Shown in pieces: positions 27,664 to 35,966 of a stretch of DNA of 64,000 bases. The notes under the pieces were generated by a model that was not told the origin of the DNA, made no database searches, and worked only from the letters and a program-made list of their open reading frames with translations. The stretch's first letter is position 1; every line of letters starts with the position of its first letter. Source of the DNA: Nocardia sputorum (GTDB lineage: Bacteria > Actinomycetota > Actinomycetes > Mycobacteriales > Mycobacteriaceae). The stretch spans positions 6,014,001-6,078,000 of the forward strand of contig NZ_AP026978.1 in assembly GCF_027924405.1 (NCBI RefSeq), given 5' to 3'. A program made the translations under genes and the position numbers.

Positions 27664-29043
27664 TCAGAGCGTGAGTTCCTTGTCCGGCGGTGGTTCCGAT
27701 GTCGTGTCGGCCGCGCCGACCACCGGCAGCGAGACCCCTTCGATCCGCCCGACCACTTCGTCACCGTGCCGGCCGGTGACCATCTGGCCGCGCAGCGCGT
27801 CGGTGCCCGATTCGCCTTCGCGGGCCAGGCCGGCGCCGGCCGTGCCCGCACCGCCCATCGGCAGGTATCCGGTGCCGGTTCCGGTGCCCGCCGCGGTGGT
27901 GGACACCGCGGACGACGTTCCCGGCCCGGTACCGGCCGCGGTCGCACCGCCGATACTGCCCAGCGAGCCGCCTGCGACCCGGGTGCCCGGCCAAGGGTTC
28001 AGCGGGGCGGCGGCCGCGGCGATCCCGCCGGGGACACCGCCGCCGACGCCACCCACACCGCCCGGGCCCCTGCCTGCCTTGGCTTCCTCGGCGTCCTCGC
28101 CTTCCCCCGGCTCGTCTTCGTGAACACCGGGTGCGGCGATGGGTTTCGGCGCCGACAGCGACGGGTTCGCCGCGGCGAGCTGCCCCAGCGACTGGGCAAC
28201 CTGACCGGCCGTGCTGATCAGCGGCGTGATCATGCTCATCAGCTGGGTCAGCTGCTCGGCCGACTTCACGCCGGTCGGCGCGTTCGTGATCGGCACCTTC
28301 TGCCCGGCCTGCGTCATGCTCGCGCTGTGCCCGACCATCTCGGCCTTCGTCTTCGCCGTGATCGCCAGCGCCTCGGTCATCGCCTCGATCGCGGAGGCGA
28401 CCAGGAAACCCTGTCCGCCCGGCGAGGCCGCCAGCAGCGGCGCGAAGGCCATGGTGGTGGAGAACTTCGCCAGCACCGCCGACATCAGGCCCGCACCGGT
28501 GAACACGCTGCCCGCCGCGTTCACGAGCACCGACTTCTCCTGCGTGCTCTGCGCCGCCAGCTCGCTCGCGTCGGTCTGCGCCTCGCCTGCCTTCTTCGCC
28601 GCCTCCATCGCCGCCATGCCCTGCCAGACCGTCATCAGGGTCTGCACCAGCGACGAGCCGACCTGCATCACGGTCTGCATCACGGTGGACACGTTCTGCA
28701 GCAGTTGCGTCGGGTCCACCGGCGGCGCGGCGGGCGCGGCCGCGTTCGCACCGGCGGGCGCCTGCGGGGGCGGCGGCGCGCCGAGCTGACCGGTGCCGAA
28801 CGCGGAGGCGAGATCGGTCAGCGGGCGCATGAGCGCGCCGAGATCGATCGTCGGCAGCGGCGGCAGCTCCGGCAGCTGCACGAAGGCGGGCAGCTCCGGC
28901 AGATTCGGTAAACCCATGCTGCGCAGGACATCGTTCACCGGCAGGTCCAGCATGGGCGCAAGAGCGCTGCCGCGCAGCAATTCCAGAACTGTCGGATCCA
29001 GCGGATCGGCGCCAGGCGGCGGAATGGCTCCCGGCGCGGTCAT
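27664..29043 (-). CDS. Large Esp-like secreted protein, partner of the EspC-like protein
   Basis: I do not recognise a named family with certainty. The 459-residue protein has a Pro/Leu-rich stretch (LPNLPELPAFVQLPELPPLP) at about residues 45-66. A long Ala/Met-rich amphipathic region (about 105-300) contains the WQGMAAM motif and hydrophobic helices. The C-terminus is a Gly/Ala/Thr-rich low-complexity tail that turns charged at the end. There is no signal peptide. Its start overlaps the EspC-like stop (ATGA). In ESX-1, DUF2580 proteins EspC and EspF are encoded beside larger partners EspA and EspE, and the Pro/Leu-rich run recalls EspE. The role as a cosecreted partner is inferred from that context. 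Confidence 0.55.
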   Translation of the reverse strand: MTAPGAIPPPGADPLDPTVLELLRGSALAPMLDLPVNDVLRSMGLPNLPELPAFVQLPELPPLPTIDLGALMRPLTDLASAFGTGQLGAPPPPQAPAGANAAAPAAPPVDPTQLLQNVSTVMQTVMQVGSSLVQTLMTVWQGMAAMEAAKKAGEAQTDASELAAQSTQEKSVLVNAAGSVFTGAGLMSAVLAKFSTTMAFAPLLAASPGGQGFLVASAIEAMTEALAITAKTKAEMVGHSASMTQAGQKVPITNAPTGVKSAEQLTQLMSMITPLISTAGQVAQSLGQLAAANPSLSAPKPIAAPGVHEDEPGEGEDAEEAKAGRGPGGVGGVGGGVPGGIAAAAAPLNPWPGTRVAGGSLGSIGGATAAGTGPGTSSAVSTTAAGTGTGTGYLPMGGAGTAGAGLAREGESGTDALRGQMVTGRHGDEVVGRIEGVSLPVVGAADTTSEPPPDKELTL

Positions 29044-29357
29044 GACTGCGTGCGGATCGCTCCGATGGCCGCGCCCGACGCGGTGTCCGTGCCCTCATAG
29101 GTGGCGGCGGCCTGATGCGCCGTCAACGCGGTACCCGCGTGCACCGCGGCGAGCTGCGCCACCGATGACAGGTGATTGGCCTGCGCGAAAGCGTACGAGA
29201 CGAGGAACTCCTGGCCGATCAGGCCGAACACCGGGACCACCGCGGCCACCGTCGCGGCCTGATCGGCCGCCGCGATCGCCCCGACACCGGCAGCCATGGC
29301 CGCCGATTCGCTTCCATATACACGCAGCGCATCCGGGACTACTTCAATGTGGCTCAT
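29040..29357 (-). CDS. EspC/EspF-like (DUF2580) ESX-secreted protein
   Basis: The 105-residue protein starting at 29357 (MSHIEVVPDALRVYG) has the size and pattern of DUF2580: a short N-terminal helix, an Ala-rich helix AAMAAGVGAIAAADQAA, a central PVFGLIGQEFLVSYAFAQA segment, and a second helix ending HQAAATYEGTDTASG. In M. tuberculosis EspC and EspF are ESX-1 substrates that assemble with or require larger Esp partners. The overlap with the next gene supports such a pair here. Upstream ATGs extend the frame without conserved sequence. Confidence 0.68.
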   Translation of the reverse strand: MSHIEVVPDALRVYGSESAAMAAGVGAIAAADQAATVAAVVPVFGLIGQEFLVSYAFAQANHLSSVAQLAAVHAGTALTAHQAAATYEGTDTASGAAIGAIRTQS

Positions 29358-29373
29358 GATCATCGTCCAATCC

Positions 29374-29395
29374 CGAAACATCCCCCGATGTTTCG
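29374..29395. promoter_or_regulatory. Perfect hairpin/palindrome upstream of the EspC-like gene
   Basis: CGAAACATC and its complement flank a loop of four C bases, 17 bp before the EspC-like start. There is no T-tract after it on the minus strand. It could be a regulator binding site or an RNA hairpin that adjusts expression of the downstream genes inside the operon. Confidence 0.5.
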
Positions 29396-29456
29396 TATTC
29401 AACCTTACCTAGCGAGGACCACGTATCGCGATCCCGACGTGGTTAACATCCGATGA

Positions 29457-29756
29457 CTACCCGGTGGCCTCCTCATTGAATGCGGTGATAAGTTCCCCGC
29501 GTTCCGCGAAAGCCTTGTGCGCGGCCGCTCTTGCGGTGCCCACAACAGTATTCTCGAACTCCTCCGGCGAAAGCCGGGATACCGCAGCGGAAAAGCGGAG
29601 ACCGACCAGCGCGGCGTTTCCGTCCACTTCCGCTGTCACCGCACCGTCGGGCGATGTCTCGGTAACCCGGATCGCATTCATGGCTTCGTTGAGATCGGTG
29701 AGCCGGTAGAGCTGATTCTGTACGCGAGCAATCAGCTCGTCCATTGTTTCGACCAT
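29457..29756 (-). CDS. YbaB/EbfC-family protein (EspL-like)
   Basis: The 99-residue protein has the YbaB fold pattern: an N-terminal amphipathic helix, then a strand block TAEVDGNAALVGLRFS, and a C-terminal helix with ARAAAHKAF. YbaB proteins bind DNA in some bacteria, but a YbaB-like protein called EspL is encoded in ESX-1 and helps to stabilise other Esp proteins. The location inside this operon favours the EspL-type role, which is an inference. The ATG at 29756 has an AGGAGG site 5 bases upstream. Confidence 0.72.
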   Translation of the reverse strand: MVETMDELIARVQNQLYRLTDLNEAMNAIRVTETSPDGAVTAEVDGNAALVGLRFSAAVSRLSPEEFENTVVGTARAAAHKAFAERGELITAFNEEATG

Positions 29757-29781
29757 GCCGACCTCCTGAATCCCCTGCCGC

Positions 29782-30138
29782 TCAGACCGATCGCAGCCAG
29801 CTCTGCGGTTCGGTGTCGTACTCCTGCTCGTCGATGATCTCCTGTGCCGCCACCTGCTGTTCGGTGGGCAGTCCGGTCAGCGACAGCATCTCCGAGGTCC
29901 ATCCCAGTTGCCGCAATTGCGCTCGACGCGCCAGGCCCGCACGGTTCGCCGCCTGTTTGCACAAGCGCAGGACCTCGCTCGCCAGCGCCTCCGGGTCACG
30001 GCGCAACTGATCGGCGTCGACCTTGACGCCCAAGGGCAGGCCCATTTCGGTGGTGCGCACCGAAATCGACCCCGTGAGCGAAGTGGCCGCGAATTCGGTG
30101 GGAAATTCACCTGCCTGTCCCGGCTGCGCTGCGGTCAT
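29782..30138 (-). CDS. EspH-like ESX-associated protein
   Basis: The 118-residue protein has no simple family hit by eye, but the pattern follows mycobacterial EspH (Rv3867). A TGSISVRTTEMGLPLGVKVD strand pair corresponds to the PQGSVSVST region. A charged helix with LASEVLRLCKQAANRA follows. Near the end, GLPTEQQVAAQEIIDEQEYD parallels NLPTPEEAAAAEAEVFATRY in EspH. The acidic N-terminal arm of EspH is missing. It lies 13 bp after an EspG-like gene; in ESX-1 espG and espH are also adjacent. The identification is from remembered sequence, so it is moderate only. Confidence 0.5.
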   Translation of the reverse strand: MTAAQPGQAGEFPTEFAATSLTGSISVRTTEMGLPLGVKVDADQLRRDPEALASEVLRLCKQAANRAGLARRAQLRQLGWTSEMLSLTGLPTEQQVAAQEIIDEQEYDTEPQSWLRSV

Positions 30139-30151
30139 CGGTATCGGCCCC

Positions 30152-30952
30152 TTATCCTCGTTCGTCTTTGATGGCGCGGACGACTTCGGCGATGCGCGCG
30201 TTGATCACCGAGACCATCCGTCGCCCGTCGGCCGCGGTCGCGACCGGAGGGTGTCCGTCATCGATCACGTAGCGCCCATCGTCCACGAGATCCCGCCATT
30301 TCAAACGGTGCCGGGTCATGCCACGCGGGCCGAAGATCGAGTGTGCTTGCAGCACATCGATGAATCCGAAACGTTCGGTCGCGGCGGACCGGAAATCGGC
30401 CGAGCGATCGTGCACGGATCCCTGAAACGAATCCCGCACCGCGGAGGCGCCGTATTCGTAATCCAGTTCCGCGTCCTCGTCTTCGTCGGCGAGCACGATA
30501 TCGGCACGCTTACCGGATTCCACCTCCGGCAGCGCCCGCACGACTACATCGGCCAGTTCCACCGCCGCGCACTCGGTGACAGTGAATCCGCCACTATGAC
30601 CGACGGTCTCCCCGGGCAATTGGGTCACCAGATATCCGCGATCCGCGCGACGCGCCGCCATCAGCCGCACATTGTTCGCTACGTTCGTGTAATCCCGGCC
30701 ATCGAATGCGAGCACCCGCAGACGGATGTCCGGGCGATGGAGATCCTCGAGCATCTCTTTCCGTGCCGGAGTCGACGAGGCGAGCAGCGCCGCCCGGGTT
30801 TGCGACTTCTCCACCAGATAGTCGTTCCACAACGGCGTGCGGCTGGTGAAGGAGAACGGCCTCGGCACGCCGACCTCACCGAAATCCTCCCAGAGCACGA
30901 GGAATTCGAGATCGGTGAATTTCCACGTGTGCGTCGCCACCCCGGCCGTCAT
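30152..30952 (-). CDS. Second EspG-family chaperone
   Basis: The 266-residue protein opens with TWKFTDLEFLVLWEDFG, a common EspG start, and keeps the LLASSTPARKEMLEDLHRPD and RLRVLAFDGRD segments and a final helix. It is clearly different from the EspG encoded at 25460. Its start overlaps the stop of the EspB-like gene (ATGA), so the two are translationally coupled. Two EspG proteins in one operon suggest separate clients, one for the PE/PPE pair and another possibly for the EspB-like or another Esp protein. Confidence 0.75.
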   Translation of the reverse strand: MTAGVATHTWKFTDLEFLVLWEDFGEVGVPRPFSFTSRTPLWNDYLVEKSQTRAALLASSTPARKEMLEDLHRPDIRLRVLAFDGRDYTNVANNVRLMAARRADRGYLVTQLPGETVGHSGGFTVTECAAVELADVVVRALPEVESGKRADIVLADEDEDAELDYEYGASAVRDSFQGSVHDRSADFRSAATERFGFIDVLQAHSIFGPRGMTRHRLKWRDLVDDGRYVIDDGHPPVATAADGRRMVSVINARIAEVVRAIKDERG

Positions 30953-32793
30953 TTCTCGACCACCGGTTTCGCCACGACCGGAGCCTCACCGATCGCCTCT
31001 TCCAGATGCTCGGTGGAGTCGAGGTAGTCCGCGCGCTTGTGCTCCTTCTGCTGTCCGCCGGCGGCGGCGCCGGGACCACCCATCGGCATCCCGCCCATCG
31101 GGGCGCCCGCCATTCCGGTTCCTTGCGCGAGCCCCGCCCGCACACCGGCCGCCGTGGCCGCGATGTCCGTCGTCGCGCGGGGGAACAGCTTGGACGCTCG
31201 CTCGAGGTTCTGCCCGGCCGGTGGGGTGGCCTTGCCGATCCCCGGCCCCGGCCCACCGCTGCCCGTCGCTCCCTTCGCGGCCGAGCTCATCTTCTTGGCC
31301 GCGTCCTGGAAGTCCGGCAAACCAGCCGGCAGACCCGGCAATCCGGCGAGGGCGCTCTGCTGCGCGATCTGTTGCGCCGCTTGCTGCGCGGCCTGCTGCG
31401 CGGCACCGGCCAGCTGCTGGCCGACCTGTTGCGCCTGCTGCGCGGCTTGTTGCATCGCCTGCTGGGCGGCCTGTTGCGCCTGCTGCTGTTGTTGTGCGGC
31501 GGCGCTCTGCCGGGCCTGTTGCTCGGAGGTGCGCCGCGCTTCCTCCAGCGCCTTCTGCTGCTGCGACAGCGCCTGCCGCTCCTGATCGGACTGCTCTTGC
31601 GCGGCACGCAGCGCCGCCAGTTGCTGTTGCGACGCCCCCGGAGCGGCCGTACCGGGTGCCGCCGTACCGGGCGAGGCCGTGCCGGGTGGGCCGGGCGGTC
31701 CCGGCGGAGCGGGCGGCTGCGCGGGCTTCACCGTCGGGGCGGGCAGGATCGGGATCGCGGCGTTCGTGTACCCCATGCCCTCGACGTACCAGTTCTGGAA
31801 TCCGCGCCGGTGCCAGAGATCCAGGCAGCTGTCCTCCTGGATCTCGCGGTCGACGTAGCCGCCCTTGTCCCGGGTCTCACCGGGCATGAACTTCTTGGTC
31901 TCCGACAACCAGCCCGCGGTGTAGGTGAGGTTCTGGCTCAGCGCGCGCATGCTGGTGGTAAGCGCGTTGGCCTGCGATCGGTACGTCGCCGCGGCCGCGA
32001 TCGCCGCGTTGATGCCGCCCTCGCCTTGTGGCGACTGCCAGGATCCCTCCAGCGGGAAGCGCGCCAGCCGATTGTTCAGGTCTCCGAAGGTCCCGTCGAG
32101 TTCCACGGCCATCCAGTCCCAGACCAGAGCGTCGCTGACGACCGCAACGGGATCGAGTCCGGTCTCGAATGATTCGAAGAATGGATGATCCTTTTCATAC
32201 GGGTTCTCGACATCGATCGGAGTGGTGTCCCGGCCCTCCTGCGCCCGCGAGAGTGCGTCCATTTCCGAGAACTGCCCGCTCGAATTGATGTGCTCATCAG
32301 AGGGTTTCTGCAGCTTGTCGCCGAAGTATTCGTGGTCTCGCAGGAAATCCGGGATGTGGTGACTTCCGCCCACCGGAGGCGTGGCGGGATTTCCGCCCTG
32401 TCCGGCGTCCGCGCGCCGAGGCGTATTGTCCCGGATTCTCCTGAACTCCGCGCCCGAGTCGGTATCGGTTTCGTTGTACCGCTTTCCGGCCGCCAGGAAG
32501 GTCTCGCCCATGGCGTTCAAGATCTCCAGGAACCGCCGGAGGATGTCATCCAGGTCTCCGGCCGCTTTCGCGAATTTCGCCTGCAACAGATAACTCGATT
32601 GCGCAGCCCCGAAACCCCGGGGATTGAGCACATCCGCCACATGGCGCTTGACCAGTTCCACCGCGTTCGCCGCCGCGGCGGCGAACGCGGCCGCTTCCCC
32701 GGCCGCACTGTCGCTGAGTTGCAACGTGCCGCTGTGCGCCTGCTGGTTCAGGCCGGTCCACGGGTTGTCGGTCTCGGGCTTCGGCGGTGCCAT
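30949..32793 (-). CDS. EspB-like ESX substrate with Gln/Ala-rich region
   Basis: The 614-residue protein begins with helices of PE/PPE-like type and a WQSPQGEGG turn (about residue 250) followed by helices typical of the EspB helical core. The central part (about 385-490) is very rich in Gln and Ala (QQQQQAQQAAQQ). The last 60 residues resemble the EspB C-terminus: a Gly/Met run GMPMGGPG, then a charged tail with YLDSTEHLEEAIG. EspB is secreted by ESX-1 and is processed by MycP1 at its C-terminus. A GGGAG site precedes the ATG. It is the first gene of the eleven-gene minus-strand operon. Confidence 0.7.
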   Translation of the reverse strand: MAPPKPETDNPWTGLNQQAHSGTLQLSDSAAGEAAAFAAAAANAVELVKRHVADVLNPRGFGAAQSSYLLQAKFAKAAGDLDDILRRFLEILNAMGETFLAAGKRYNETDTDSGAEFRRIRDNTPRRADAGQGGNPATPPVGGSHHIPDFLRDHEYFGDKLQKPSDEHINSSGQFSEMDALSRAQEGRDTTPIDVENPYEKDHPFFESFETGLDPVAVVSDALVWDWMAVELDGTFGDLNNRLARFPLEGSWQSPQGEGGINAAIAAAATYRSQANALTTSMRALSQNLTYTAGWLSETKKFMPGETRDKGGYVDREIQEDSCLDLWHRRGFQNWYVEGMGYTNAAIPILPAPTVKPAQPPAPPGPPGPPGTASPGTAAPGTAAPGASQQQLAALRAAQEQSDQERQALSQQQKALEEARRTSEQQARQSAAAQQQQQAQQAAQQAMQQAAQQAQQVGQQLAGAAQQAAQQAAQQIAQQSALAGLPGLPAGLPDFQDAAKKMSSAAKGATGSGGPGPGIGKATPPAGQNLERASKLFPRATTDIAATAAGVRAGLAQGTGMAGAPMGGMPMGGPGAAAGGQQKEHKRADYLDSTEHLEEAIGEAPVVAKPVVEK

Positions 32794-33306
32794 ATGTCAC
32801 GCTCCCGACCAGGTGCTCGACGATCCATAGCCGGCGCGGGCAGACCCCCACCGGTGGGAATAGCGGCCGGAACGCGGTGCGGCGAAGGGCGATACGATGC
32901 CGACGTCCGATCCCGGAGCCCAAGACTCCGACCCGCACAACTGAAGACACATCCCCCGACGTGGGCGTCGAGTATGCACGCGCCACGGCGCGGTGACCCG
33001 TCCGCCCCCGCGCACGGGATCATGCTGCTGCGCCCGGCAACTCATACGCTGACGACCCTCCTCATCGCTGGCGTGCCGCGACCGGCGGTGCGCCACACGT
33101 CAATATGGCAGCCGGTTCTTACGGCACACCAAATATTGTCTTACGACGCACCAACGATTCTATGGTCAGTCGGGTCGCTTCCGCATGTACAGACCCGAAT
33201 CCTGGCGGCCTCTCCGCGCCTGACCAGTCGGTTCGCGCCGCGGAAGAACCTGACCGCGCTGACCCGACGTGCGCCGTGCGCGGCCGTGGATGTCACCGAT
33301 TGCGGC
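32794..33306. other. Intergenic region upstream of the EspB-like gene
   Basis: These 513 bp separate two minus-strand operons and contain no credible gene. The stretch 33095-33180 is less GC-rich and includes a pair of direct repeats (33117-33152). The promoter for the eleven-gene ESX operon should lie here, but I cannot place a convincing -35/-10 pair. Confidence 0.55.
33117..33152. repeat. Two 14-bp direct repeats spaced 22 bp
   Basis: TCTTACGGCACACC (33117-33130) and TCTTACGACGCACC (33139-33152) differ at three positions and begin 22 bp apart, about two helical turns, with an A/T-rich spacer AAATATTG. This arrangement suits a dimeric regulator bound to one face of the DNA upstream of the ESX operon. 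Confidence 0.5.
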
Positions 33307-34899
33307 TCAGGGCTTTTCGCGCTGTGGCCAGGACGCGCCCACCGGGCCGTGCCGATCCCGGAACCGCCGCTCGAACTCGCCGATGTACACCGACGGCGCC
33401 ACCGAAGACGAAGAGCGTTCCAGCACACCGTCGTCGGCGATGTAGTAGATCGCCCGGCCGATCGCGATCTCGCCCGGCTCGACCGGGACGTACACCATCC
33501 AGCCCACGTCGAGCCGATCGGCGCGCAAGTCCTCCAGCGGATAGCTCACGGTGGCGGCGCCGCTGTCCCGGATGAACCGCTCGACCAGGGCGATCGCCTC
33601 CTCCCGCGGCATCGGCCCCGGCGCCGTCGTGGTCACACCGGCCATGGTGAGCTGGAAGAAGGCGCCGTCGACATCGAACAGGTCGTCGTCGCCGAAGACG
33701 TCCGCGAGCGCGTCACGGGTGACGACACCCGCCTCCGCCGCGGACACGAGCGCGTCGACCGCCGCACGCCGCTGCGCGTCCACGTCGTCGCCGAGCAGGC
33801 CGCTCACGATGTCCACCACGACCGCCGCTGTCCACACACCCGGCACCGCTTCGGCGAACCGATCCGGCCCCGGGGACTCACCGCGGTACCAGCGGCCGTT
33901 CTCCCACCAGTAGCAGAACGACAGCAGACCGCTGGCGCAGCGATGGTTCAACACCTGCCCCGCCACCCACTCCGGCGCACCCGCGTAGAGATCGGGCAAC
34001 CTGGCGCCGTCGTTGTAGGCCGCGGCCAGCTCCGGCGCGTTCCATACGCCGCCCGAGAGCACCGCCCGCCCACCGGGCAGCGCGTACAGCGAACAGCCGC
34101 TGCGCTTGGCGCCCTCGAACCAGCTCACGGACGGCAGCAGCCGTGGACCCCACTGGGATCCGGCCGCGACGAACGCCGCGGCGAGCACCGCCCACCGGGC
34201 GGCCATGAGCGGGAACGGGGGCAACTCGTCCTCGCACGGCACGGCGCGCACGCCCGCCTCCCGATCCGCCCGCGCCCGCGCCGCCGCGACCTGCGGCGGC
34301 CGCAACTGGCGGTCGCCGTGACCGACGTAGGCGCCGAGCCAGACCGGCAGCGACTCGCGCGGAAAGGCCGCCAGGTCCGCGAGGTAGACCTCGGGCGGGA
34401 ACAGCTGATCGTCCGGGAACGGTTCGTCGCCGTAGTCGTAATCGACCTCCATCCGGCCCGCGCTGGTCACCGTGAAGAGCAAGCGCCAATAGGGTCCGTC
34501 ACCGAACCCGGCCGCCAGCTGCCGATGCTCCCGGACCAGCGCCACGATCCCGGGATCGGGAGTCACCCGCACGGTGCGTTCCCGCTCGTCGGAGTAGACG
34601 GCCACCGCCACCTCCGCGGCCACGGTCAGCGTGAATACCGCGTCCACCCGCTGCCAGCCCGGCGGGCCGCCCGCGCCCAGCTCGCGGGCGACCTGACGCA
34701 TGAGCGCCTTGGCTCGTTCGGCGACATCCTCCACCGGCGCCGCGTCGGACAAGGTGAAGCCGACATCGGGCTCCTCCGCACCGGATGCGGTGGCCTCGGC
34801 CTGCTCCGCCTCATCGGCGGACAGCTTCGGGTGCGTCTCGGTCGCGTCCCCCGCCCCGGCGGGCTCGTCGCCGGTTGCCTGGCCGCCTGGTCTGGTCAC
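33307..34899 (-). CDS. Immunity-like multidomain protein (YezG/DUF600-like and Imm35-like regions)
   Basis: The 530-residue protein starts with GTG at 34899. The central part (about 70-200) resembles DUF600/YezG-type immunity proteins: a PYWRLLFTVTSAGRMEVDYD segment followed by a PPEVYLADLAAFPRESLPVWL segment. A middle region has no parallel that I know. The C-terminus (about 440-525) contains ALVERFIRDSG, GWMVYVPVEP and IYYIADDGVLERSSS, a pattern seen in Imm35-like proteins. There is no signal peptide. It is the last gene after the giant toxin-like gene, so an immunity function is plausible, but the domain calls are by eye. Confidence 0.5.
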   Translation of the reverse strand: MTRPGGQATGDEPAGAGDATETHPKLSADEAEQAEATASGAEEPDVGFTLSDAAPVEDVAERAKALMRQVARELGAGGPPGWQRVDAVFTLTVAAEVAVAVYSDERERTVRVTPDPGIVALVREHRQLAAGFGDGPYWRLLFTVTSAGRMEVDYDYGDEPFPDDQLFPPEVYLADLAAFPRESLPVWLGAYVGHGDRQLRPPQVAAARARADREAGVRAVPCEDELPPFPLMAARWAVLAAAFVAAGSQWGPRLLPSVSWFEGAKRSGCSLYALPGGRAVLSGGVWNAPELAAAYNDGARLPDLYAGAPEWVAGQVLNHRCASGLLSFCYWWENGRWYRGESPGPDRFAEAVPGVWTAAVVVDIVSGLLGDDVDAQRRAAVDALVSAAEAGVVTRDALADVFGDDDLFDVDGAFFQLTMAGVTTTAPGPMPREEAIALVERFIRDSGAATVSYPLEDLRADRLDVGWMVYVPVEPGEIAIGRAIYYIADDGVLERSSSSVAPSVYIGEFERRFRDRHGPVGASWPQREKP

Positions 34900-35006
34900 G
34901 TCGCGGAAATCCCCTCATCCACCACATCGCGGCAGGCGTGCCCGCCGCGATGCCTGCTTCGTTCGTCGTTCATCCTGGCACGGCGCCGGTTCGCGCGCGG
35001 CCCGCG

Positions 35007-35450
35007 TCAGGGCTCCTGCCGCAGGCCGAGCAGCGGCAGCTCCAATCGGCGATTCTCCGAGCGTTCGTCCCACGCGGTGTAGGCCAGGGCGGTGGGAGCG
35101 TGGATGCCGAACCCGTCGCGCAACCCGGTGACGACCATGTCGGCCAGTCGGCGATAGTCGACCGTGGGACTCGGCCAAGGCAGCTCGGTCCACCAGTTGA
35201 CATGGCCGGCATCGCGTTCCCGCCACCCCGACTCGGCGATCAGCGCGCGTCCCGCCGCGCCGGCGCGCGCCTCCAGGGCGAGCCATTCGTCGTCGACCAA
35301 TTCGGCGGCGAGGGCGTCATCGAGCTGGAGGAATTGCGCGTATCGCCGCCGCGGTCCCGTGCCGGACTCGACCAGCTTGACGATGGAACCGGCGCGCAGC
35401 GCGGCGAGTTCCGCGGCCAGGCCGGCGGCGAGATCTCCCCATCCCGTCAA
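35007..35450 (-). CDS. TY-Chap-like (YbjN/CesT-type) small chaperone
   Basis: I place the start at TTG 35450, which overlaps the DUF6301-like stop (TTGA) and follows an AGGAG site. The longer open frame lies in that gene and is rejected. The 147-residue product reads LTGWGDLAAGLAAELAAL, RRRYAQFLQL, an acidic LAAELVDDEWL helix, and GWRERDAGHVNWWTELPWP. This fits the actinobacterial family described as T3SS (YopN, CesT) and YbjN peptide-binding chaperones, abbreviated TY-Chap. A chaperone encoded next to a giant secreted protein is consistent with preparing it for export. The function is inferred. Confidence 0.5.
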   Translation of the reverse strand: MTGWGDLAAGLAAELAALRAGSIVKLVESGTGPRRRYAQFLQLDDALAAELVDDEWLALEARAGAAGRALIAESGWRERDAGHVNWWTELPWPSPTVDYRRLADMVVTGLRDGFGIHAPTALAYTAWDERSENRRLELPLLGLRQEP

Positions 35451-35938
35451 CTCCGCTCCTGTCGCTCCAGCTCGACGGCCTGATCGTGCAGTCGCAACCA
35501 GGAGTTGGCCGTCAGGGACAACTGCACCGAGCGGCCCAGATCCTCCAGCACCAAGGTGGTCTCCGGACCCGCCCAGCGGACCTCCGCGGTGACGCCGGGG
35601 ACTCGCGTGGTCGGATCGCCGAGTGCGCCGGTCAGCGCCGCGGCCATGGCCGCGAACGCGTCCCGCGACCGTGACCGCCCGTCCGCGTCGTTCGGCGCGA
35701 AATCCGTGACGCGCAGCTTGATATCGACGATCAGGCCCGCACGTCCATGAATCTTCCCGCTGGCCATCCCGAATCCGGCATCCAGCATCGCCCGGTCCGG
35801 ATGGGCGGTCAGCACCTTCCAGCCGAAATCTTCCGCCAGCCGCGGTACCGCGTCCATCGGCTGGGAGCCGTCGAGCGAGCGCAGGCCTGCGGCCAGGTCG
35901 ACGATCTCGCTGTCGGTCAACGCGCGCCACTCGGTCAT
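35447..35938 (-). CDS. DUF6301-like protein
   Basis: The 163-residue protein begins MTEWRALTDSEIVDLAAGLR and includes GFGMASGKIHGRAG, EVRWAGPETTLVLEDLGRS and VQLSLTANSW. I associate this pattern with DUF6301, a family common in Nocardia; its function is unknown. It is soluble and mixed alpha/beta. An AAGGTGG site precedes the ATG. It is coupled to the TY-Chap-like gene downstream and lies in the run of small genes that follow the giant gene, where immunity or chaperone genes are expected. Confidence 0.5.
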   Translation of the reverse strand: MTEWRALTDSEIVDLAAGLRSLDGSQPMDAVPRLAEDFGWKVLTAHPDRAMLDAGFGMASGKIHGRAGLIVDIKLRVTDFAPNDADGRSRSRDAFAAMAAALTGALGDPTTRVPGVTAEVRWAGPETTLVLEDLGRSVQLSLTANSWLRLHDQAVELERQERS

Positions 35939-35966
35939 GCGCCCACCTTAGGTCGTGACGTCGGGA

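Noticed and set aside
32185..35082. Plus-strand open frame of 965 codons
   Set aside because: It spans two minus-strand genes and their intergenic region, and shows no family pattern or ribosome binding site.
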